Of a stretch of DNA of 64,000 nt, positions 1 to 9,297 are shown in pieces; within the stretch, counting starts at the first letter, position 1, and each line of letters starts with the position of its first letter. The DNA is from Bradyrhizobium sp. AUGA SZCCT0176. Its GTDB lineage: Bacteria > Pseudomonadota > Alphaproteobacteria > Rhizobiales > Xanthobacteraceae. The notes under the pieces are model-generated. The model had not been told where the DNA came from. It did not search any database and was given only the letters and a program-made list of their open reading frames with translations. The translations under genes and the position numbers were made by a program. The DNA lies in NCBI RefSeq assembly GCF_018130145.1, contig NZ_JAFCMB010000002.1:372001-436000 (forward strand), written 5' to 3'.

Positions 1-1045
1 CGAGCTCGGCCATCACATTGGAACGGCCGGCCTGATCGGACACCAGCACCTTGCGATGGTTGCCGACCAGTTCGGGCAGCACGTGCTCATAGGTGTGCGG
101 GTCCTTCATGACAGCGGAGGCGTGGATGCCGGTCTTGGTCACGAAGGCGCTTTCGCCGACATAGGCGGCGTGGCGGTTCGGCGCGCGGTTCAGCATGTCG
201 TCGAGCGTCCGCGACACCTTCATCAAGGTCGCCATCTTTTCATCGGTGACGCCGATCTCGAAGGCGTCCGAAAATTCGTTCTTCAAGCGCAAGGTCGGGA
301 TCAGCGAACAGAGATTGGCATTGCCGCAGCGCTCGCCGAGCCCGTTCAGCGTGCCCTGGATCTGCCGCACCCCGGCGCGCACCGCCGCGAGCGAGTTGGC
401 GACCGCCTGCTCGGTGTCGTTATGGGCGTGGATGCCGACGTTACCGCCGGGAATGAGCTTGATCACGTCGCCGACGATGGTCTCGACTTCATGCGGCATG
501 GTACCGCCATTGGTGTCGCACAGCACGACCCAGCGCGCGCCGGACTCATAAGCCGCCTTGGCGCAGGCTAGCGCGAACTCGGAATTCTCCTTGTAGCCAT
601 CGAAGAAGTGCTCGCAATCCACCATCACCTCGCGGCCGGCGGCCTTGGCGGCACTCACGCTGTCGCGGATCGAGGCGAGGTTCTCTTCGTTCGTGGTTTC
701 GAGCGCGACGCGCACCTGATAGGCGGAGGCTTTCGCGACAAAGCAGATCGCATCCGCCTTGGCCTCGATCAGTGCCGCCAGCCCCGGATCGTTCGAAGCC
801 GAGCGGCCCGGACGCCGCGTCATGCCGAACGCGGTAAAGCGCGCATGGTCGAGCTTCGGCTTGGTGGCAAAGAACTCGGTATCGGTCGGATTGGCGCCGG
901 GATAGCCGCCTTCGACATAGTCGATGCCGAGGTCGTCGAGCATGCCGGCGATGATCTGCTTGTCATGCAGCGTGAAGTCGACGCCGTTGGTTTGCGCGCC
1001 GTCGCGCAGCGTGGTGTCGAAGAGATAGAGGCGTTCGCGGCTCAT
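1..1045 (-). CDS. cimA: Citramalate synthase, C-terminal part outside window
   Basis: Condenses acetyl-CoA with pyruvate to (R)-citramalate, the entry to threonine-independent isoleucine synthesis, or acts as a close 2-isopropylmalate-synthase-type enzyme. The visible 348 residues are an HMGL-like TIM barrel. It opens with the DTTLRDGAQT motif (residues 10-19), whose Arg-Asp binds pyruvate and metal, and carries the metal-binding HAHND motif further on. The start ATG overlaps the stop of the upstream acetyltransferase gene in an ATGA arrangement, which points to translational coupling at the end of the cysS chain. The C-terminal regulatory domain is not seen because the gene runs off the window edge. 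The family assignment is firm; citramalate specificity is inferred from overall resemblance to the CimA subfamily. Confidence 0.88.
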   Translation of the reverse strand, partial: MSRERLYLFDTTLRDGAQTNGVDFTLHDKQIIAGMLDDLGIDYVEGGYPGANPTDTEFFATKPKLDHARFTAFGMTRRPGRSASNDPGLAALIEAKADAICFVAKASAYQVRVALETTNEENLASIRDSVSAAKAAGREVMVDCEHFFDGYKENSEFALACAKAAYESGARWVVLCDTNGGTMPHEVETIVGDVIKLIPGGNVGIHAHNDTEQAVANSLAAVRAGVRQIQGTLNGLGERCGNANLCSLIPTLRLKNEFSDAFEIGVTDEKMATLMKVSRTLDDMLNRAPNRHAAYVGESAFVTKTGIHASAVMKDPHTYEHVLPELVGNHRKVLVSDQAGRSNVMAEL

Positions 1046-1551
1046 TGTGGCGCTCCTGGCGCGGCCTCGGCCAGCGTCTTCTGCATCGTGGTATTGGCGA
1101 GCCATTCACCGTTGATGGTGACGGTGTTGCGCTGCTTGCCGACGTAGCCGCGCTTCAGGAAGAATTCCTGCGCGTTGTCGCTGACGTCAACGGTAAGAAT
1201 CTTGGCACCACGCGCACCGGCAAGCTTTTCCAGCGCATCGCACAGCATGGCGCCGACGCCCTGCCCCACCGCGCTGGGGTGCACGAAGAGCATCTCGATG
1301 TGATCGGCGCCCTTCAGGGAGGCAAACCCGACCGGCGAATTCTGCAGCGTCGCGATCAGGGTCAATTCACCGGCCCGCTTCTTGCCGAATTGTTCCTCAT
1401 CATCGGCCGCCGACGCCCAGGCCTCCTGCTGCGCCTCGCTGTAATCGTCGCCGGTCAGTTCCTGGATCGCGGCAACGAAGATCGCCGCCACGACAGGGGT
1501 ATCCGCCGCAAGAAACGGCCGTAGTGCGGGTTTGGGCAACGACTGTCCCAT
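1042..1551 (-). CDS. GNAT family N-acetyltransferase
   Basis: A 169-residue single-domain GNAT protein that should transfer an acyl group from acetyl-CoA to an unknown amine. The acetyl-CoA pyrophosphate loop is visible as VHPSAVGQGVG near residues 90-100, followed by the helix that carries it. Strand 4 (IEMLFV) directly precedes this loop, as expected. The gene starts 5 bases after the stop of the 37-codon ORF upstream and its stop overlaps the cimA start, so it belongs to the cysS-microprotein-GNAT-cimA transcript. The substrate cannot be read from sequence. A role in modifying a translation component is only a guess from the cysS neighbour. Confidence 0.85.
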   Translation of the reverse strand: MGQSLPKPALRPFLAADTPVVAAIFVAAIQELTGDDYSEAQQEAWASAADDEEQFGKKRAGELTLIATLQNSPVGFASLKGADHIEMLFVHPSAVGQGVGAMLCDALEKLAGARGAKILTVDVSDNAQEFFLKRGYVGKQRNTVTINGEWLANTTMQKTLAEAAPGAPQ

Positions 1552-1555
1552 CGCG

Positions 1556-1668
1556 TCAAAACACTCCGAACAATCTCAGCACGAGCACGACCGCCGCAAC
1601 GATCACGGCCCATTTGATGAAGATGTAGTAGCGCCAGTGTTTTGGGAAAGGCGTATCGGGTCTGGTCA

Positions 1669-1669
<1 letters not shown>
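1556..1669 (-). CDS. 37-residue single-pass membrane microprotein
   Basis: This short gene encodes a protein with a polar, aromatic N-terminus (MTRPDTPFPKHWRYYIF) and then one hydrophobic helix (about residues 16-36) ending in LFGVF. Its ATG shares one base with the cysS stop (TGATG), and it ends 5 bases before the acetyltransferase start. Such exact packing between two genes is hard to explain unless the ORF is translated. The Trp/Tyr/Lys belt followed by an Ile/Val/Leu run predicts a bitopic inner-membrane peptide. I do not recognise a family, and no function is assigned. Coding status rests on coupling and composition. Confidence 0.65.
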
Positions 1670-3084
<1,415 letters not shown>

Positions 3085-3301
3085 GGGAATCCCGTACCTT
3101 GCGGCCGGGCGTCCAGTGATCTCATTTTGAGAAAAGACGGCCTCAGCCAGCGAATCGCTAGCTAATAATCTCGCGGCAAATGCTGCAGATGGCGAGGAAA
3201 CCGTTCATGGTTCCACCATGTCCCAGCCCGGGGGACGCCGTCAAGGCCGCCAGCGCCCGTTTTTGAGCCAAATTGGCCGCTAAACGCCCGGCAAGACGCT
3301 C

Positions 3302-3323
3302 ATGGTTAATCATTATTAACCAT
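3302..3323. promoter_or_regulatory. Operator-like palindrome in the cysS / secreted-protein divergent region
   Basis: A perfect 9-bp inverted repeat, ATGGTTAAT and ATTAACCAT, separated by CATT. It lies 48 bases before the secreted-protein gene at 3371 and about 220 bases upstream of cysS. It resembles a dimer-binding operator. It contains TTAA-N6-TTAAC, one base short of the CtrA spacing, so I do not call it a CtrA box. The rest of 3085-3370 holds no gene that I can support. Confidence 0.35.
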
Positions 3324-3370
3324 TTGGGCTTATCTGAGAGGGGCGATCCCTTTCCCTTATTGGGTGCCCC

Positions 3371-3679
3371 ATGCGATTTTTATCAGCATTCATTTCCAGC
3401 GCATTTCTGCTCGCTGCCTCGTCCGCTTACGCCGACAGCCGCGTTTTCATCATTGCCAACCAGGCCGATGGCTACGGCATCGACCAGTGCCTCGCCAAGG
3501 GCGACAAATGCGGCGCCCATGCCGCCCGCTCCTATTGCCAGTCACGCGAATTTGCTTCCGCCACCGCCTACCGCCGCGTCGATCCCGATGAAATCACCGG
3601 ATCGGTTCCGAGGGGCGGAAACGACAGGTGTACCGGCAGCGGTTGTGACGAATACGTCGCCATTACCTGCCAGCGCTGA
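3371..3679 (+). CDS. Small secreted cysteine-containing protein of unknown function
   Basis: A 102-residue protein with a clear Sec signal peptide (about residues 1-21, cleaved after SSAYA). The mature part holds seven cysteines (QCLAKGDKCG, SYCQS, DRCTGSGCDEY, ITCQR). Seven is an odd number, so one would stay free if the others pair in the periplasm. It is probably a conserved Bradyrhizobium-type exported protein, but I recognise no named family. It lies in the same orientation as the DUF2865 gene that follows after 168 bases, though that gap is large enough for a separate promoter. No catalytic motif is seen. Confidence 0.75.
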   Translation: MRFLSAFISSAFLLAASSAYADSRVFIIANQADGYGIDQCLAKGDKCGAHAARSYCQSREFASATAYRRVDPDEITGSVPRGGNDRCTGSGCDEYVAITCQR

Positions 3680-3847
3680 GCCGGATCGCCACAACGGGCC
3701 GTTGCTGCATTGCCACACCGGCGCCGCGGAAACGACGTGACGCTGCCCCGAGAAGCAGCTATGGGATGCGGCCTCGGCCGCACCATGCCGCCCTGGCCGC
3801 GCCTTTTCGGCTACAAAGCCGCGCGGATTCGTTTCTGATGGCTGGAC

Positions 3848-5050
3848 ATGCCCCTGACGCTGACTACTCCCTTCTCCCGGTGGATTTTGACCTGCGCCGT
3901 GCTGCTTGCTGGCATCGCCGCGACGAATTCGGCTGCGACCGCACAAGCCGATCCCGCGCAATCCAATATGGACGCGCTCGCACAAATGCCCCCCGGAGCA
4001 GCGCCGCCTCCGCAGCAACAGGGCGCGCAAGCCAACCCGATCTGCATCCGGCTTGAAGGACAATTGGCAGCCGTCGACCGCGGTGCCAGCGGCGGCGATC
4101 CCGCCAAGGAAGAACAAATCCGCCGCTATCAGGAAGCGGCAACCAAACAGCAGGCCGAGCTTGACCGCGTCACGATGCAAGCAAAGCGAATGGGCTGCGA
4201 AAGTTCCGGCTTCTTCTCGCTGTTCAACGGCCAGTCCGCACAATGCGGACCGGTCAATAACCAGATCCAGCAGATGCGCGGCAATCTCGAGCAGATGACG
4301 ACCAGCCTCGAGCGGTTGCGCTCAGGCGGCATCGGCGGCGCCGACCGCGAAAACCAGCGCCGTTCGGTGCTGACGGCGCTCGCGCAGAACAATTGCGGCC
4401 CGCAATACGCCGCCGCCGCGCGCAGCGGGGGCAGCTTCATCGACAATCTGTTCGGCAACAACACCATCCCTCCGCCGAGCGCCGATCTTGGTGCGCCGTC
4501 CGGCACGTTCCGCACGGTGTGCGTGCGCACCTGCGACGGCGCCTATTTCCCGGTCTCGTTCGCCACCTACCAGGCGCGCTTCCAGGACGATGAGAAGACC
4601 TGCAAGGCGCTGTGCCCGGCAACGGAAGCATCGCTGTTCACCTTTCGTAATCCCGGCGAAGACATCAACCAGGCGGTCTCGGTCAGCGGCCAGCCCTACT
4701 CGTCGCTGCCCAACGCGTTCAAATTCCGCACCGAGTTCAATCCGTCCTGCGCCTGCAAGGCCGCGGGCCAGACCTGGTCGGATGCGCTGAAATCGATCGA
4801 CGAGAAAGCCGCCGCCGAACAGCAGGGCGACATCATCGTCACCGAAGAGAGCGCGAAGAGGATGCAGCAGCGCGCGATGCCTCAGCAGAAGACGGCCCCC
4901 GTCGCCAAGAAAGGCACGGCACCGGCAGGCACGACGGCCGCCGCGCCCGCTCCTGCAACTCCGGCGCCTGCCGCCGAGTCAACCGGCGCGACGGACGAGA
5001 AGAAGCCGATCCGCACCGTCGGGCCGACCTTCATCCCGCCGAAACAGTAA
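3848..5050 (+). CDS. DUF2865 domain-containing secreted protein
   Basis: A 400-residue exported protein. Residues 1-34 form a signal peptide. A Pro/Gln-rich stretch follows, then a coiled-coil-like region (about 75-160, rich in Glu, Gln and Arg). The conserved cysteine-rich core includes CVRTCDGAYFPVSF and a paired CKALCPA. The C-terminus is low-complexity Ala/Pro/Thr/Lys. The core matches DUF2865, a family I know mainly from Bradyrhizobiaceae, with no established function. The Cys pairs and signal peptide imply a folded periplasmic or surface domain. It could take part in envelope structure, but nothing here proves that. Confidence 0.85.
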   Translation: MPLTLTTPFSRWILTCAVLLAGIAATNSAATAQADPAQSNMDALAQMPPGAAPPPQQQGAQANPICIRLEGQLAAVDRGASGGDPAKEEQIRRYQEAATKQQAELDRVTMQAKRMGCESSGFFSLFNGQSAQCGPVNNQIQQMRGNLEQMTTSLERLRSGGIGGADRENQRRSVLTALAQNNCGPQYAAAARSGGSFIDNLFGNNTIPPPSADLGAPSGTFRTVCVRTCDGAYFPVSFATYQARFQDDEKTCKALCPATEASLFTFRNPGEDINQAVSVSGQPYSSLPNAFKFRTEFNPSCACKAAGQTWSDALKSIDEKAAAEQQGDIIVTEESAKRMQQRAMPQQKTAPVAKKGTAPAGTTAAAPAPATPAPAAESTGATDEKKPIRTVGPTFIPPKQ

Positions 5051-5112
5051 TTGCAGCGTAATCCTGTCCCGCACCGGGATCACGGGATGATGCCGGTGCG
5101 CAACCTCACACG

Positions 5113-6669
5113 TCACGAACCGGACAAGATGATGTCGGCGGCTTTCTCGGCGATCATGATCGTCGGCGCGTTGGTATTTCCCGACGTGACCTGAGGCATG
5201 ATCGAGGCATCAGCAACCCGCAGACCCGCAATGCCGTGAACCTTCAGACATGGATCCACCACCGATAGGGCGTCCCTCCCCATTTTGCAGGTGCCGACCT
5301 GATGGTGATAGGTGGTCACGGCGCTGCGTGCGTAGTCGGCCAGTTCTTCATCGGTCTGCTTGTCCGGACCGGGATAGATCTCGCGGGCGGTCCATTCGGC
5401 CAGCGCCGGCTGCTTTACGATTTCGCGATTGATCCGCATGTTCTTGACCAGAGCCGCGACATCGTAATCCGTCGCGAGAAGGTTGGGATCGAGCATCAGC
5501 GGAGCCTGTGGATCCGCACTGGTCAGACGCAATTCACCTCGGCTGGTGGGGCGAATGCCGGCGGCGTTCAACGTGTAGGCATTCGGCGTCACCGCCTCCT
5601 GCTCGGGCAAATAGGTGGGCACGTGGAAAAACAGCGGTTGCAGATCTGGGCCCGGCAGCGCCGCGTCCGTTTTCATGAACGCGTGGGCGTGCAGCGGCTG
5701 AATGGCCAAGTTGGTCGGCGGCGGAATCTCCTTCGAGCCCTCGAAGATCATGGCGCATAGCGTGTGGTCGTGCAGGTTCTTGCCGACGCCCGGCAGTTCC
5801 TTGATCACGGGAATGCCAAATTCCTCGAGTTGTGCGCGCTCGCCGATGCCCGACAGCATGAGCAAGCGGGGCGATTCCAGCGCTCCCGCCGACAGGATCA
5901 CTTCACGGTTGGCCCTGACCGTATGCAACGCGCCGTCCTGCATGTAGCTCACGCCGACCGCCCTAAGGCCATCGATCTCGATCCTTTGCACCAGCGCGCC
6001 CGTGACCACGCTGAGATTGTTGCGCCCAAGCGCCGGACGCAGGAAGGCCGCAGCGGTGGAATGGCGCAGGCCGTCCTTTGTTGTGAGATGCGTGTAGCCG
6101 ACGCCCATGATGTCGGCGCCGTTGCAATCGTCGTTGGCGGGATGGCCGGCCTCGACCGCGGCAGTGACAAAGGCTTTCGTCAGCGGATGCGGCTCGAAGT
6201 CCGCCGTGACGTGCAGCGGCCCGCCGACGCCGTGAAAGCTGTGCTCTCCGCGCTGGTAGTCTTCGGACTTCCTGAAATAGGGCAGCACGCTGACGTAGTC
6301 CCATCCGGGATTGCCGGCATAAGCCCATGCGTCGTAGTCGCTGGCGTGGCCTCGGACATAAATCATGCCGTTCAGCGATGACGAACCACCAAGCGTTTTG
6401 CCGCGTGGCCAATAGATCCGGCGTTGGTGGCAGTGCCGCTGCGGCGCGGTAGTGTAGCCCCAGTCGTATTCCGTCTGCCACAACTCGATCAGGCGCAGCG
6501 GCGTCGAAATCATGTCGGAATTATCCGGACGTCCGGCCTCGATCAGCAGCACGCTGGCGCCATCGGCGGTCAGCCGGTTGGCGAGCACGCAGCCGGCCGA
6601 GCCGGCGCCGCAAATCACATAGTCGAATGTGCCGTCGAGTGCATGATTACCGTTCGGTTTGTTGGTCAT
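5113..6669 (-). CDS. GMC-family FAD-dependent alcohol dehydrogenase (choline-dehydrogenase-like)
   Basis: A glucose-methanol-choline oxidoreductase that oxidises an alcohol with FAD and passes electrons to an acceptor. The ADP-binding motif GAGSAG is at residues 21-26. The C-terminal catalytic pair is conserved: His455/His456 in YHHQVGTCKMG and Asn500 in SGNTNAPT. I start it at the ATG at 6669 (MTNKPNG), giving 518 residues. A longer reading frame upstream would overlap the end of the aldehyde dehydrogenase gene and adds residues unlike this family. It lies 58 bases downstream of the aldehyde dehydrogenase gene, so the product aldehyde is probably oxidised by that neighbour. The substrate is unknown. 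Confidence 0.92.
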   Translation of the reverse strand: MTNKPNGNHALDGTFDYVICGAGSAGCVLANRLTADGASVLLIEAGRPDNSDMISTPLRLIELWQTEYDWGYTTAPQRHCHQRRIYWPRGKTLGGSSSLNGMIYVRGHASDYDAWAYAGNPGWDYVSVLPYFRKSEDYQRGEHSFHGVGGPLHVTADFEPHPLTKAFVTAAVEAGHPANDDCNGADIMGVGYTHLTTKDGLRHSTAAAFLRPALGRNNLSVVTGALVQRIEIDGLRAVGVSYMQDGALHTVRANREVILSAGALESPRLLMLSGIGERAQLEEFGIPVIKELPGVGKNLHDHTLCAMIFEGSKEIPPPTNLAIQPLHAHAFMKTDAALPGPDLQPLFFHVPTYLPEQEAVTPNAYTLNAAGIRPTSRGELRLTSADPQAPLMLDPNLLATDYDVAALVKNMRINREIVKQPALAEWTAREIYPGPDKQTDEELADYARSAVTTYHHQVGTCKMGRDALSVVDPCLKVHGIAGLRVADASIMPQVTSGNTNAPTIMIAEKAADIILSGS

Positions 6670-6727
6670 CGGCGTGTGCTTCCTCAAGCGAAACGAGAGC
6701 TGGTGAATGGCGATCGGCGGCGAGAAC

Positions 6728-8146
6728 TCAACTGAATACAACCTGGATATCGGTGTATTGCTGCAGGCCTTCCTCGCCAAACTCGACGCCCAGACCCGAT
6801 TTCTTGACCCCGCCAAATGGCGCGTTGGGTTGAATCATGCCGTGCTTGTTGATCCAGACCGAACCGCATTCCATGCGCCTGGCAATCTCGCGCGCCCTGT
6901 CGATGTCGGCGGACCAGACCGAGCCGCCAAGTCCGTTTTCGGAGGCGTTGGCCTGTGCGATCGCGTCTTCGACGTCGCGGTATTTGATGATCGGCAACGC
7001 AGGGCCGAACTGCTCCTCGTCGACCAGCGCATCGCCGTTGGTCAGGCCGGCGATGATGGTCGGGTTGAAAAACAACCCGTCGGCCGGCGCGCCGCCGAGG
7101 AGGACGCGTCCCCTGCCCCTGGCGTCCTCGACCAGACGGCTGACCTTGTCGAATTGCATCTTGTTTGCGACCGGTCCGAGAATGCTGCTCTCGTCCATGC
7201 CGTCGCCCATTGGGATCTTCCTGGTGTATTCGACCAGGGCCTCGCAGACGGCGTCGTGCACGTCCTCATGCACGTAAAGCCGCTTCATCGCGGCGCAGGT
7301 CTGGCCCATATTGATGAAGGCGCCCCAGAACAGGCCTTCGGCGATGGCCTCTGGATCGACGTCCGGCAACACGATGCCCGCATCGTTGCCGCCCATCTCG
7401 AGCGTCAGACGCTTCATGGTTTCCGCCGCCGACATCATCACCTTCGAGCCGGTGGCGCATGAGCCGGTGAAGACGATCTTGCGGATGCCGGGATGCGACG
7501 CCATCGCGCCGCCCAGATTGTTGGTCGCATCGTCGCAGGAAACCACGTTGACCACGCCCGGCGGCAGGACCTCATTGATCAATTCGACCATGCGCAGGGT
7601 CGACAGCGGCGTGTAAGGCGAGGGTTTGGCGACGACGGTGTTGCCGGTGCGGACGGCGGGCAGGATGTGCCAGGTGGCGATCAAGGCAGGCCAGTTCCAG
7701 GGCGTGATCGAGCCCACCACGCCGAGCGGCTTGCGGTACATCTCGACCCGCCCCTCATTGTTGTCCTGGAGAAGCTGCATCGGCAGGGACAATGAGGCGG
7801 TATAGCCGGCCCACGCCTGCACCCCGCCCATTTCGAAGCGCGAACCGACGCCGTTCAGCGGCTTGCCCTGTTCCTGGGTAACCAGGGCGGCGAGTTCTTC
7901 GGCATGCTCGCCGATCTTCCGGGCGATCGCCACGCAGGCCGCTGCACGCTCGGAATCCGGGCTTGCCGACCAGCCCGGAAAGGCGCGCTCGGCGGCCGCG
8001 ACCGCCTTGTCCAGGTCGGCCGCGGTGCCGTTAGGTGCAAGGCCCACGATCTTGCCCGTCGCCGGGTTGGACACCGGGAAACTTGAGGCGGCGGCGACGG
8101 CCTTGCCGTCGATGACCATCGAATAGGTTGTTGCAGTCTCGGGCAT
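6728..8146 (-). CDS. NAD(P)-dependent aldehyde dehydrogenase
   Basis: Oxidises an aldehyde to the acid. Starting at MPETATTYS the protein has 472 residues, typical of the superfamily. Key residues are present: Asn151 in TPWNWP, Lys174 in VVAKPSP, the FTGS nucleotide loop, Glu250 in LEMGGND and catalytic Cys284 in NMGQTCAAMKR. It sits between an AraC regulator upstream and a GMC alcohol dehydrogenase downstream, all on the minus strand. This suggests a regulated two-step alcohol-to-acid pathway. The exact substrate cannot be read; betaine aldehyde, a polyol-derived aldehyde and a glycol-derived aldehyde all remain possible. Confidence 0.93.
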   Translation of the reverse strand: MPETATTYSMVIDGKAVAAASSFPVSNPATGKIVGLAPNGTAADLDKAVAAAERAFPGWSASPDSERAAACVAIARKIGEHAEELAALVTQEQGKPLNGVGSRFEMGGVQAWAGYTASLSLPMQLLQDNNEGRVEMYRKPLGVVGSITPWNWPALIATWHILPAVRTGNTVVAKPSPYTPLSTLRMVELINEVLPPGVVNVVSCDDATNNLGGAMASHPGIRKIVFTGSCATGSKVMMSAAETMKRLTLEMGGNDAGIVLPDVDPEAIAEGLFWGAFINMGQTCAAMKRLYVHEDVHDAVCEALVEYTRKIPMGDGMDESSILGPVANKMQFDKVSRLVEDARGRGRVLLGGAPADGLFFNPTIIAGLTNGDALVDEEQFGPALPIIKYRDVEDAIAQANASENGLGGSVWSADIDRAREIARRMECGSVWINKHGMIQPNAPFGGVKKSGLGVEFGEEGLQQYTDIQVVFS

Positions 8147-8256
8147 CCCGTCGTTTCCCCCGTGGCCCGCCGGCGGTTCGCCGGCATGACGCACATTGGA
8201 AAACGGCTTGCGGGACTGTCTTGGAGCTACGCGACAGCGCGATATGGACGGAAACG

Positions 8257-9204
8257 TCAATCCGCGGCGCTGCCCCCCGGGCGCGCGGCACAGCCGGGCG
8301 CGACGCCGTAGCGCTTGCGAAACTCGCGATAGAAATATGAGAGATCGTTGAAACCCTGCTCATACGCGATCTCGCTTACCGTCCGCGGTCCGGCCGCGGG
8401 CGATCGCCGCCGCAACGCCTCATGGGCGCGCGCCAGCCGCGTCGACATCAGCTTCCGGCCCGGCGTTTCCTCGATCTGCCTGAATTCACGCTGCAGCTTG
8501 CGCAGCGACACGCCAAGATGACCGGCAAGTTGCTTGGGGCCGAATTCCGGGTCGCTGGCGTACAAGTCGATGGCACGCACCGCCGCGGCAATCAGGCTTC
8601 GATCATCTGCGATTTGCGGACGCGCGCCATTGCGGCGTTCGAACAGAAACGCGCCGAACACGCTAAAGAATGCTTCGGCGAGACGATTGCTGCCGCCCGA
8701 CTGGCCATCGAGCATGCGCTCGAGGACCGAGCGCATCGCAAGGCTCAGCGCATCTTCGCGTCTGAGATCGATCCCGCCATGGACGCTGTCTCCGAAGCGG
8801 CTGATGACTTCGTCGCGCGGCAGATGCAACGATATCTGTTCGCCGTAGCGGCCCTGAAACTCGAAGCTCGCCGGCTCAGCCGAATCCACCAGGAACATGT
8901 CGCCCTCGCGCAGCAGCGCGCGATAGCCGCCCTGGCGCATCAAAACCCTGCCCCTGGACTGAATGATCAGGAAGAAATAGTCCGCGTCATCGGTCCTGAT
9001 ATCGCGCTGGTCGCGCACCACGCGATCCGCATCGAGACCGATGGAGGCGATCTCGACGCCGCAAAACCGGTCCAGTGCGATCCGCCCCTTCATCTGCCCG
9101 CTTCGGCTTGCCGGGCTGACGTTGAAATGACCGCAAACGCTGGTGATGTCGGCCTGGAAAGAGTCGACATCCAAATAGGAGCGTGACGTAAACGGCGGCA
9201 TCAT
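8257..9204 (-). CDS. AraC-family transcriptional regulator
   Basis: A 315-residue activator with an N-terminal ligand-sensing cupin-like domain of the AraC-binding-like type and a C-terminal double helix-turn-helix. The second HTH is clear (TVSEIAYEQGFNDLSYFYRE), and the first lies in PKQLAGHLGVSLRKLQREF. I prefer the tandem ATGs at 9204/9201, preceded by a GAAGAAGG-like ribosome site, to an ATG 15 codons upstream. It lies 110 bases before the aldehyde dehydrogenase gene in the same direction, so those two oxidation genes are its likely targets. The inducer is unknown. Confidence 0.9.
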   Translation of the reverse strand: MMPPFTSRSYLDVDSFQADITSVCGHFNVSPASRSGQMKGRIALDRFCGVEIASIGLDADRVVRDQRDIRTDDADYFFLIIQSRGRVLMRQGGYRALLREGDMFLVDSAEPASFEFQGRYGEQISLHLPRDEVISRFGDSVHGGIDLRREDALSLAMRSVLERMLDGQSGGSNRLAEAFFSVFGAFLFERRNGARPQIADDRSLIAAAVRAIDLYASDPEFGPKQLAGHLGVSLRKLQREFRQIEETPGRKLMSTRLARAHEALRRRSPAAGPRTVSEIAYEQGFNDLSYFYREFRKRYGVAPGCAARPGGSAAD

Positions 9205-9297
9205 CAGCCAAGGCCTTCTTCGTGCAGGACGGCCACAACCTTCCGGCAAGCAAAAGGCGTACCATCCTAGGCAAGATGAAGACGAGGAGTCAAAGCC

